From Glandiceps talaboti (Eukaryota > Hemichordata > Enteropneusta > Spengelidae), in assembly GCF_964340395.1 (NCBI RefSeq), contig NC_135568.1:354001-365000 (forward strand): a stretch of DNA of 11,000 nucleotides. Reading direction: 5' to 3'. Every line of letters begins with the position of its first letter. The stretch's first letter is position 1. The notes beneath the pieces are model-generated. The model had not been told where the DNA came from and did no database searches. It saw nothing but the letters and a program-made list of their open reading frames with translations. Below are positions 1-7,862 of the stretch, in pieces. Made by a program: the position numbers and the translations under genes.

Positions 1-395
1 AAAAAGCAAATATTGACAAGCCAAACTTGTTATTACAAACAGGGAAGGTTAACATCTGAATTTGATTAATAACACTTGGCACAGCAGGTTGGAAATACAG
101 AGACAATTATATTCCATCATTTGATAAGAACATTTATATGGTCTCTTTACGTAGTTCACGTTCATAAATTTGACTGGCATTTCACGTATAATTGCAAAGT
201 GGCCATAAAACTATTCTTATCAAACCATGAAATGTAATACAAGTCTCAGCTGTTCCAACATGCTGTGTCAAGTGTTATTAATCCAAATTGAATTCATTTG
301 TTTACTTTCCCTGTTGGTATTAAACAGGTCATTCATCGATCCTTCAGTGTCAGTGGTTGTATCAGTTTATCAAATTATAATCTTCTTATCTTTAG
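1..395 (+). other. Intron (3' part) before the first visible exon
   Basis: AT-rich sequence ending in a pyrimidine-rich tract and TTTAG at 391-395, the acceptor of the first visible exon. I found no exon, RNA gene or repeat in it. Short open frames here lack splice context and domain resemblance. Confidence 0.6.
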
Positions 396-581
396 ATTCG
401 CAACGTCACTGACACTTCTGACGCCATCTCGGTCATCAATGACACTTGGAGTTTTCTGTCTACTGGTAATGTAAGCCTTGGTGGTGATCTGATATCTGTT
501 GTTGAAATACTCAATGAACTTCATGACAAAAGTCCACTGTTGATGGCAGGTCCTCATGATGTAAAACTATCATATCTTGAA
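396..581 (+). CDS. Exon 1: GAIN domain, N-terminal helical part
   Basis: 62 codons, phase 0 at both ends, between acceptor TTTAG (391-395) and donor GTAAGT (582-587). It begins I-R-N-V-T-D and continues through a segment with W18, L21, the stretch LGGDLISVVEILNEL (about 28-42), and ends K-L-S-Y-L-E. The pattern of a Trp, then a short loop, then an amphipathic helix beginning near Gly-Asp and carrying V-x-x-L is typical of GAIN subdomain A. Three N-glycosylation sequons (N3, N15, N25) fit an extracellular location. The upstream exons are outside the window, so this is not the protein N-terminus. Confidence 0.82.
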
Positions 582-763
582 GTAAGTCCACATCATTATG
601 ATATTCCTTACCATTATTCCTTTTGACTTTCATTTAAATTAAAGCCTTCATTTGTACATAAGTCACACACATTAGCTAATGCAAATGTTTAATTATACAA
701 TATCTCTCGATAAGTGTTACCCTGCTCAGTTGAGTAATTATTTCATTCTTCATGCTTTTATAG

Positions 764-832
764 AATTATGTTCTCCTTGCTGACAGACTGTTAGATGCAG
801 ACACAGAAAGTCAATGGGAAAATGTCCATGAG
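764..832 (+). CDS. Exon 2: GAIN domain helix
   Basis: 23 codons (residues 63-85), phase 0 at both ends, acceptor TTTTATAG (756-763), donor GTATCT (833-838). It reads N-Y-V-L-L-A-D-R-L-L-D, then D-T-E-S-Q-W-E-N-V. This matches the GAIN pattern in which a helix with L-L-D is followed by a polar loop and a conserved Trp (W81). It joins directly to S-L-G-I-H-K-G in exon 3, as expected for the family, so no exon need be sought inside the 3.4-kb intron that follows. The donor GTATCT is somewhat weak. Confidence 0.82.
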
Positions 833-3800
833 GTATCTAAACAATTTCTTTTTCAAAATCGTCTGTATTGGGTATATGATTAACTTTTATAATTTTTGTG
901 TTTCCAGGAATTATGTTTGAATCTAAGAAAATATTTATATATATGAAATGATGTTTTAGAAAAACACTTTCTGAGCATGTGAAGGTGTCATCATTACTTG
1001 GCATGCAAAGGTGCCTTCATTAGTTGGCATGTGAATGTGTCTTCCTTAGTTGGCATGTGAAGGTGACTTCATTAGTTGACATGTGAAGGTGTCTTCATTA
1101 TTTGACATGTGAAGGTGACTTCATTAGTTGACATGTGAAGGTGCCATCATTAGTTGGCATGTGAAGGTGTCTTCATTAGTTGGCATGTGAAGGTGACTTC
1201 ATTAGTTGGCATATGAAGGTGCCTTCATTAGTTGGCATGTGAAGGTGCCATCATTAGTTGGCATGTGAAGGTGTCTTCATTAGTTGGCATGTGAAGGTGT
1301 CTTCATTAGTTGGCATGTGAAGGTGTCTTCATTAGTTGGCATGTGAAGGTGCCATCATTAGTTGGCATGTGAAGGTGCCATCATTAGTTGGCATGTGAAG
1401 GTGTCTTCATTAGTTGGCATGTGAAGGTGCCTTCATTAGTTGGCATGTGAAGGTGCCATCATTAGTTGGCATGTGAACTTAGGTGTCTTCATTAGTTGGC
1501 ATGTGAAGGTGTCTTCATTAGTTGGCATGTGAAGGTGTCTTCATTAGTTGGCATGTGAAGGTTCCTTCATTAGTTGGCATGTGAAGGTTCCTTCATTAGT
1601 TGGCATGTGAAGGTGCCATCATTAGTTGGCATGTGAAGGTGCCATTATTAGTTGGCATGTGAAGGTGTCTTCATTAGTTGGCATGTGAAGGTGCCATCAT
1701 TAGTTGGCATGTGAAGGTTCCTTCATTAGTTGGCATGTGAAGGTGTCATCATTACTTGGCATGCAAAGGTGCCTTCATTAGTTGGCATGTGAAGGTGCCA
1801 TCATTAGTTGGCATGTGAAGGTGTCTTCATTAGTTGGCATGTGAAGGTTCCTTCATTAGTTGGCATGTGAAGGTGTCTTCAATAGTTGACATGTGAAGGT
1901 GACTTCATTAGTTGTCATGTGAAGGTGACTTCATTAGTTGGCATGTGAAGGTGTCTCCATTAGTTGGCATGTGAAGGTGTTTTCATTAGTTGGCATGTGA
2001 AGGTGTCTTCATTAGTTGGCATGTGAAGGTGTCTTCATTAGTTGTCATGCGAAGGTGTCTCCATTACTTGGCATGTGAAGGTGACTTCATTAGTTGTCAT
2101 GCGAAGGTGTCTCCATTAGTTGGCATGTGAAGGTGCCTTCATTAGTTGACATGCGAAGGTGTCTTCATTAGTTGGCATGCGAAGGTGTTTTCATTAGTTG
2201 GCATGTGAAGGTGTCTTCATTACTTGGCATGTGAAGGTGACTTCATTAGTTGACATGTGAAGGTGTCTTCATTAGTTGGCATGCGAAGGTGACTTCATTA
2301 GTTGGCATGTGAAGGTGCCTTCATTAGTTGACATGCGAAGGTGTCTTCATTAGTTGGCATGTGAAGGTGTTTTCATTAGTTGGCATGTGAAGGTGTCTTC
2401 ATTAGTTGGCATGTGAAGGTGTCTTCATTAGTTGTTATGCGAAGGTGTCTCCATTACTTGGCATGTGAAGGTGACTTCATTAGTTGTCATGCGAAGGTGT
2501 CTTCATTAGTTGGCATGTGAAGGTATCTTCATTAGTTGGCATGTGAAGGTGTCTCCATTACTTGGCATGCGAAGGTGACTTCATTATAGTTGGCATGTGA
2601 AGGTGTCTTCATTAGTTGGCATGTGAAGGTGTCTTCATTAGTTGTTATGCGAAGGTGTCTCCATTACTTGGCATGTGAAGGTGACTTCATTAGTTGTCAT
2701 GCGAAGGTGTCTTCATTAGTTGGCATGTGAAGGTGTCTTCATTAGTTGGCATGCGAAGGTGTCTCCATTACTTGGCATGTGAAGGTGTTTTCATTAGTTG
2801 GCATGCGAAGGTGTCTCCATTAGTTGGCATGTGAAGGTGCCTTCATTAGTTGGCATGCGAAGGTGTCTTCATTAGTTGGCATGTGAAGGTGTCTTCAATA
2901 GTTGGCATGTGAAGGTGTCTTCATTAGTTGGCATGTGAAGGTGACTTCATTAGTTGGCATGTGAAGGTGCCTTCATTAGTTGGCATGCGAAGGTGTCTTC
3001 ATTAGTTGGCATGTGAAGGTGTCTTCATTAGTTGGCATGCGAAGGTGTCTTCATTAGTTGGCATGTGAAGGTGCCATCATTAGTTGGCATGCGAAGGTGT
3101 CTTCATTAGTTGGCATGTGAAGGTTCCTTCATTAGTTGGCATGTGAAGGTGTCTTCATTAGTTGGCATGTGAAGGTGACTTCATTAGTTGGCATGCGAAG
3201 GTGTTTTCATTAGTTGGCATGTGAAGGTGCCATCATTAGTTGGCATGTGAAGGTGTCTTCATTAGTTGGCATGTGAAGGTGACTTCATTAGTTGGCATGT
3301 GAAGGTGACTTCATTAGTTGGCATGTGAAGGTGACTTCATTAGTTGGCATGTGAAGGTGCCTTCATTACTTGGCATGTGAAGGTGTCTTCATTAGTTGGC
3401 ATGTGAAGGTGTCTTCATTAGTTGACATGTGAAGGTGACTTCATTAGTTGGCATGTGAAGGTGCCATTATTAGTTGGCATGTGAAGGTGCCTTTATTAGT
3501 TGGCATGTGAAGGTGTCTTCATTAGTTGGCATGTGGAGGTGTCTTCATCAGTTGGAATGCGAAGGTGCCATCATTAGTTGGCATGTGAAGGTGTCTTCAT
3601 TAGTTGGCATGTGAAGGTGACTTCATTACTTGGCATGTGAAGGTGACTTCATTAGTTGGCATGCGAAGGTGTCTTCATTAGTTGGCATGTGAAGGTGCCT
3701 TCATTAGTTGGCATGCGAAGGTGTCTTCATTAGTTGGCATGTGAAGGTGACTTCATTAGTTGTCATGCGAAGGTGTCTCCATTAGTTGGCATGCGAAGGT

Positions 3801-4270
3801 GTCTCCATTAGTTGGCATGCGAAGGTGTCTTCATTAGTTGGCATGTGAAGGTGACTTCATTAGTTGGCATGTGAAGGTGTCTTCATTAGTTGGCATACGA
3901 AGGTGTCTTCATTAGTTGGCATGTGAAGGTGTCTTCAATAGTTGGCATGTGAAGGTGCCTTCATTAGTTAAGAATAATCGAATTCAAGTCAAAGAAAACT
4001 TACCTTTCCAGTAATTTTGAATTACAAAATGGTCATTTTTAGGTTACTCTTTCTAAATGATATTAATGCAGTATTTGTCTTTTAGTGTCAAACTGATTTT
4101 CTAGTTCAATACCTCCTCAGCTTTTGTTCCTTTTTGGTCTTTGGTCACTGACATCTATGATGATAATAATATGGTACATCCTAATTGAGATAGCTGTTTT
4201 AATTTGAACACATGTACATTTAATTTGTGTACAGTTATTTAGCATTTTTTTGTTACTGTTTTTCTTTCAG
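833..4270 (+). other. Intron 2, 3.4 kb, mostly one minisatellite
   Basis: Intron between two GAIN exons, phase 0. It is filled from 975 to 3970 by a 26-bp tandem array. The flanks (833-974 and 3971-4270) are ordinary AT-rich intron sequence with no exon or RNA gene that I can see. The acceptor is TTTCTTTCAG at 4261-4270. Confidence 0.85.
975..3970 (+). repeat. 26-bp minisatellite, 115 units
   Basis: Every unit contains GGCATGTGAAGG (or a one-base variant) followed by a variable 4-5 bases and TCATTAGTT. Anchoring on GCAT, the phase holds from 975 to 3945 with only two length changes: a 4-base insertion (CTTA) near 1478 and a 2-base insertion (TA) near 2587. That gives 2996 bases = 115 x 26 + 6. 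Variation is almost all substitution, chiefly in the four bases after GAAGGTG (TCTT, ACTT, CCTT, CCAT, TTTT, TCTC), in CATGTG/CATGCG, and in TTGGC/TTGAC/TTGTC. It is not coding: 26 is not a multiple of 3 and TAG/TGA recur in every frame. Confidence 0.97.
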
Positions 4271-4391
4271 TCCCTAGGTATACACAAGGGATCTGTTACT
4301 GTGTTCAACTCACTTAGCAAGTTTGGAGATGAAATCAACAAGTATATGCAATTGGAACAGACAAGTGTTTATTTGAACTATTCCAACATAG
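4271..4391 (+). CDS. Exon 3: GAIN domain
   Basis: 40 codons plus one base (residues 86-125), phase 0 in and 1 out, acceptor TTTCTTTCAG (4261-4270), donor GTAAGT (4392-4397). It reads S-L-G-I-H-K-G-S-V, then N-S-L-S-K-F-G-D-E-I and later L-N-Y-S-N-I. This fits the GAIN helix that usually begins after K-G and carries L-x-K-F/L. A sequon lies at N121. The first base of the next codon (GAG, Glu126) is supplied by this exon. Confidence 0.83.
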
Positions 4392-4495
4392 GTAAGTATT
4401 ATAATTTTCACTTTGACTCTCTGTGTCTTTCTAGGAATGTGGTATGTATATCTTTGAGCACAATTAAAGTGGGAAAGGGCTACATAAAAACCAAC

Positions 4496-4499
4496 ATTA

Positions 4500-4533
<34 letters not shown>
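4496..4533 (+). repeat. (ATT)n microsatellite
   Basis: About ten uninterrupted TTA/ATT units from 4503 to 4533, with an imperfect unit before them, in the intron between exons 3 and 4. On the minus strand this reads as poly-Asn codons, which are not a gene. Confidence 0.95.
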
Positions 4534-4640
4534 GTGATGATGACTTCATAAATGTAACAATTCAGAACCAGTATTTATCCTAGGATCTAATCATTTTGAC
4601 CACAGTTAAAAGCAGCTGTGTTTGTTTTATATTACCACAG

Positions 4641-4802
4641 AGTACCATGCTGTCCTGACAAGTGACGTCGGTGATTTGATGGAAACTTTGACTTTGACTG
4701 GACGCCAGAAACGTAAAGAAAGGAGTATCGAACAAATCCAGCATTACCAGGCCAGTCACCTATCGTTTTCATCAGATATCTACAACAAAGATATCATGAA
4801 AA
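4641..4802 (+). CDS. Exon 4: GAIN domain with a basic R-Q-K-R motif
   Basis: 162 bases, phase 1 in and out, acceptor ATTACCACAG (4631-4640), donor GTAAGC (4803-4808). It begins E-Y-H-A-V-L-T-S-D-V, has the polybasic stretch R147-Q-K-R-K-E-R (4703-4723), and ends D-I-Y-N-K-D-I-M-K. It spans the middle of the GAIN domain, where the helical part passes into the beta-sandwich; the V-L-T and hydrophobic/charged alternation fit a strand. R-Q-K-R matches the R-x-K/R-R pattern of furin-type proteases. The identity of this exon rests on frame continuity more than on strong motifs. Confidence 0.78.
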
Positions 4803-4900
4803 GTAAGCCATTATATCATTATCACTACTTTAAGGATGTGTGGACTGATCATGACTGTTGTATCAACAGCTATTTATTGGATTTAACACGCCATTTTAAC

Positions 4901-4915
4901 CACACACACATACAT

Positions 4916-5006
<91 letters not shown>
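4901..5006 (+). repeat. (CA)n / (CATA)n compound microsatellite
   Basis: (CA)5, then six TACA units, then 34 uninterrupted CA units (about 4933-5000), then AACACA. It lies in the intron between exons 4 and 5, ending about 50 bases before the acceptor of exon 5. CA repeats and CA-rich RNA are known to bind hnRNP L, so an effect on splicing is possible but not shown. Confidence 0.97.
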
Positions 5007-5056
5007 TATCAATTGTGATATAAACTGATATGATACCATTTCTATTTTCCTGTTAG

Positions 5057-5123
5057 CTGTATCTTCACTGGTAATGTTTGTGTATCACAACCCTGCTGAT
5101 GTTCTACCAGTCAAAGCAATAAG
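5057..5123 (+). CDS. Exon 5: GAIN beta-strand; ends at a GC donor
   Basis: 67 bases, phase 1 in and 2 out, acceptor TTTTCCTGTTAG (to 5056). It reads T-V-S-S-L-V-M-F-V-Y-H-N-P-A-D-V-L-P-V-K-A-I-R. The V-x-F-V-Y-x-N pattern is the familiar GAIN strand ('vvY-n/k'). The frame joins exon 6 only if the exon ends ATAAG at 5123, which puts GCATGT at the donor. The nearby GT dinucleotides that I tested (5071, 5110, 5128, 5134) give the wrong phase. The intron is therefore most likely of the GC-AG type. Confidence 0.8.
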
Positions 5124-5412
5124 GCATGTATATGTGATTGTTTATCACATTTGAATTTGTCTTGTGATAGTATAGATTCATATATATCATGTTCTAATTT
5201 TCAACATGGTACTCTCAAGATTTAAATTAGAGAGTAAAATTTGGCTTTTCTTCTATATTTTCAAGGACCAACTAAATACCTAAGTGTTACTCAGTGAGAT
5301 GGAATAAAATATGCCGATTAAGATTGCAGTTTTCAAATTACCAATAATCACTTTTATATTTTTGCTTGTTTTTTTTCAATGAATCCTTAATTTTCTGTTG
5401 TTTACTTTCAAG
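5124..5412 (+). other. GC-AG intron (U2-type variant)
   Basis: Donor AAG|GCATGT, acceptor TTTACTTTCAAG (ending 5412), phase 2. GC donors are a minor but known U2-type class, and their exon side and +3/+5/+6 bases usually match consensus well. Here A-2, G-1, A+3, G+5 and T+6 all match. No other element is seen in the intron. Confidence 0.72.
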
Positions 5413-5563
5413 GAGATCCAAACTACGACAATGGGTAAAGTCCATTACAACGAGTGTAAAAGAAGAGAAAGTGAACAGTCCTGTAATATCTGTGAAAATG
5501 TACAAAGACAATGATGTTTATAACTTCAGTGAAATGCTGACAATCAGAATGCCACATATAAAG
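5413..5563 (+). CDS. Exon 6: GAIN domain beta-sandwich
   Basis: 151 bases, phase 2 in and 0 out, donor GTACTA (5564-5569). It reads R-S-K-L-R-Q-W-V-K-S, later K-V-N-S-P-V-I-S-V-K-M, and ends M-L-T-I-R-M-P-H-I-K. The pair 'V-N-S-P-V-I-S-V' and a later strand of the 'vtltf-H' type is one of the clearest GAIN signatures, placed just before the GPS in this family. The reading frame stays open past the donor into the intron, but the splice join to exon 7 is the one that preserves the domain. Confidence 0.86.
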
Positions 5564-6047
5564 GTACTAACAAGTCATAACATTCACTTTGCTTTTAGCT
5601 GTACAATTAAATTGACTTCATTACAAGAAAAGTTGTGTCATTGTGAAAGAAAAGATACAGATTTATCAATAGTACAAAGTAATACAAGAATGGGTACATA
5701 ACAGGACAGAAAGAAATAAAGAAAGAAAGAAAGAAAGAAAAGAGTGAATGTATAGTAGTTACTATAAACATGTCCTTTTTATGAACACCGTTATAACTGA
5801 GCAAATCATTGCAAAATCATTGAGAGTGTGATAATCTGCTGAGATAAATTTATCACATGCTAGAATATACAGTAATGTTAACCTCAGATTTATTTTGTTA
5901 AGCCAGACAATGAAATGTAGCAATGTTAGTAATACTTTTGTCAAGCCAAATAGCATTCTGTGTTAATATGTGAAATGGCTGTCAATTTAAACTTTTCATG
6001 TAAACTGAAAACTCACTGACACTAATAAATGTTGCATCATTTTACAG
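5564..6047 (+). other. Intron 6, with (GAAA)n
   Basis: AT-rich intron, phase 0. The only structure I see is the purine tract at 5709-5744. The acceptor is ATCATTTTACAG, ending at 6047. Short minus-strand open frames here show no domain and are not called. Confidence 0.75.
5709..5744 (+). repeat. (GAAA)n microsatellite
   Basis: About eight GAAA units with one TAAA interruption, giving an all-purine run of about 20 bases or more on the + strand. Confidence 0.93.
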
Positions 6048-6097
6048 GTAGGATACGATGCGAAATGTGTGTCAATGAGTTTTGATGACAAAAATGG
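6048..6097 (+). CDS. Exon 7: start of the GPS motif
   Basis: 50 bases, phase 0 in and 2 out, acceptor TTTTACAG (6040-6047), donor GTAAGT (6098-6103). It reads V-G-Y-D-A-K-C-V-S-M-S-F-D-D-K-N-G. C259 is the first GPS cysteine. The usual 'C-x-F/Y-W' is here C-V-S-M-S-F, so the first aromatic pair is weak. The small exon completes Gly269 with the first base of exon 8, giving the G-I-W join expected before the GPS tryptophan. Confidence 0.82.
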
Positions 6098-6739
6098 GTA
6101 AGTATACATAAGTTACTTATTTCACCTGAAATTAAAAATACACTTAAATCACCTATGTGTAGAAGTATTAATTAACTTGTTCCGTCCTTATTTCTGGAGA
6201 TCTCTGAACACCAACAATTTCGATCTTTACCTGCAGTTAGTAAACTGGTTAATTCGTTCACAGGAACATCAAATACAATCGTATATTTCTTAAATATTCA
6301 CAGCATGTATAGTTCATCAAATACTAACAAATAGGCCAGGACTGTACGTAAGAAGATTGGACCTGTGGCATCTAAATTTTATATAATAATTGAATATAGT
6401 TGATTTCTGTCAACACTGTTAGACATTTCATTAAGAGATGCACATTAAAGTGTGTTTGCCTACATGTATGTCTAATAATGCTGAATGGTGCTGTATTTGA
6501 AATAAGCTCATTGACCAGGTATTATGACTGTTAAAATATCTGATGTACAATAGCACAAAGATTGAACTCGAGAGATTGTAGCCCGCCCGTTATCATGAAG
6601 GTTTAACATAAATTGACATAATGAATTTACTCAGACCTCAACATTGACAATCAAGCTATTTAATGATCTTTAGAAATGTTAATTGTTAATTACTGTTTAT
6701 AGATTTAATATACAAAATTTTCACATGTTGCTTTAATAG
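6098..6739 (+). other. Intron 7, no recognisable element
   Basis: AT-rich intron of 642 bases, phase 2, interrupting the GPS coding region between its first Cys and its Trp. The acceptor GCTTTAATAG ends at 6739. I found no tandem repeat, RNA gene or further exon. Confidence 0.7.
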
Positions 6740-6860
6740 AATATGGAACCCAAACGACTGTGTACTTATTGATAAAGAGTCTACAATCAACTACACAGTT
6801 TGTCAGTGTCCACAGCCAACCATGTCAGCTCTTATTATGACCATGGGGGAAGAACCTGTG
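6740..6860 (+). CDS. Exon 8: GPS core with altered cleavage triad
   Basis: 121 bases, phase 2 in and 0 out, donor GTAAGA (6861-6866). It reads I-W-N-P-N-D-C, then N-Y-T-V-C-Q-C-P-Q-P-T-M-S-A-L-I-M. W271, C276, C290 and C292 are the conserved GPS residues; four Cys form two disulfides in known GAIN domains. In cleavable receptors C-x-C is followed by x-H-L-S/T, where His acts as the base and Ser/Thr as the nucleophile. Here the positions are Q294, P295, T296 (6813-6821). The nucleophile position is kept, but His and Leu are not, so self-cleavage is predicted to be lost. The would-be tethered agonist T-M-S-A-L-I-M keeps the hydrophobic run but has Ser where Phe is normal. A sequon lies at N286. 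Confidence 0.88.
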
Positions 6861-6969
6861 GTAAGAATGTAACAAATACCACCATGCATTCATAATAACA
6901 TCAACAAAAAGGTCAATTAACATACTTAATTTTCAAAGAACAATCACATATACAAGAATGTTTGTTTTG

Positions 6970-7540
6970 CTATATTAAGTCCATCTCTAAAAAAAATAGA
7001 TCATGATTTTTCACTGACTTTGCTATTGTCATCACTTTTAATACTAAACATGTCAAAAGCTGTATTCTATAGGCTATCTCTAAAATAAATAAACCATAAT
7101 TTCTAATTGATGTGATAATATTGACCAGTTTACCAAACACTTAAAAAGCTGGATGCTATAGGCTATCTCTAAAATAAACCATAATTTCTAATTGATGTGA
7201 TAATATTGACCAGTTTACCAAACACTTAAAAAGCTGTATTCTATAGGCTATCTCTAAAATAAACCATAATTTCTAATTGATGTGATAATATTGACCAGTT
7301 TACCAAACACTTAAAATGCTGTATGCTATAGGCTATCTCTCAAATAAACCATAATTTTTAATTGATGTGATAATATTGACCAGTTTACCAAACACTTACA
7401 AAGCTGTATGCTATAGGCTATCTCTAAAATAAATAAACCATAATTTCTAATTGATGTGATAATATTGACCAGTTTACCAAACACTTACAAAGCTGTATGC
7501 TATAGGCTATCTCTAAAATAAATAAATCATAATTTCTAAA
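6970..7540 (+). repeat. 85/89-bp tandem array, about 6.5 copies
   Basis: Units marked by CTATAGGCTATCTCT start at 7067, 7156, 7241, 7326, 7411 and 7500, giving spacings 89, 85, 85, 85, 89. The 4-base difference is one versus two copies of AAAT after CTCTAAA. Copies are nearly identical. A clearly more diverged copy (TATTAAGTCCATCTCTAA onward) precedes them at about 6970-7066, and the last copy is cut off after TTTCTAA near 7539. The array sits in the intron between the GPS exon and the TM1 exon (6861-7740). The rest of that intron shows nothing else. Confidence 0.93.
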
Positions 7541-7740
7541 ACACGTTTGTCATGAATATATGACTTACAACATTGGATGCATTTCAGATAAAAACAAATT
7601 GAGATTATCAATTAGTCCTGTAGTTTTTATCAGTCTAGCATTGTGCTCTGAACATTTCAAATTTTTATTTTGTACACTTTAAATTTTAAAAAAAATATTG
7701 AAAAATGTTTCTGCTAAAAATTGTTTCCCTTACTTTGTAG

Positions 7741-7838
7741 CCATTCATGATTGAAGCACGGGATTGGATCATTGCCATCGCCAATGGTGTGTCAGCTTTC
7801 TTAATTCTTGTATCAGTAACGCTGATAGGACTATCAAG
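7741..7838 (+). CDS. Exon 9: TM1
   Basis: 98 bases (residues 310-341), phase 0 in and 2 out, acceptor TACTTTGTAG (7731-7740), donor GTAAGG (7839-7844). It begins P-F-M-I-E-A-R-D, a short linker after the GPS, then a hydrophobic helix of about 22 residues from W318 (W-I-I-A-I-A-N-G-V-S-A-F-L-I-L-V-S-V). The lack of a long spacer between GPS and TM1 is typical of adhesion GPCRs. The helix ends L-I-G-L-S-R at the predicted cytoplasmic side. Confidence 0.87.
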
Positions 7839-7849
7839 GTAAGGGAGCA

Positions 7850-7862
7850 CCCCCCCCCCCCC
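7850..7862 (+). repeat. Poly-C run (13 C)
   Basis: Thirteen C residues, beginning 11 bases after the exon 9 donor. This run is prone to length error in sequencing and slippage in replication. Confidence 0.9.

Noticed and set aside
227-412. Small + strand open frame before exon 1
   Set aside because: No splice or domain support; it overlaps the exon 1 acceptor in the wrong frame.
375-557. Minus-strand open frame over exon 1
   Set aside because: Antisense shadow of the GAIN exon.
975-3970. CRISPR-like array
   Set aside because: Units are directly head to tail with no unique spacers and lie in an animal intron; it is a minisatellite.
4310-4549. Minus-strand frame with a poly-Asn start
   Set aside because: The Asn run is only the (ATT)n repeat read backwards; the rest is antisense to exon 3.
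4803-5023. Continuation of the exon 4 frame into a His-Thr repeat
   Set aside because: It comes from reading through the GTAAGC donor into the CA microsatellite; splicing to exon 5 restores the GAIN domain.
5607-5956. Two hydrophobic minus-strand frames
   Set aside because: Composition follows the AT-rich intron and the GAAA repeat read as TTTC; no start context, no domain.
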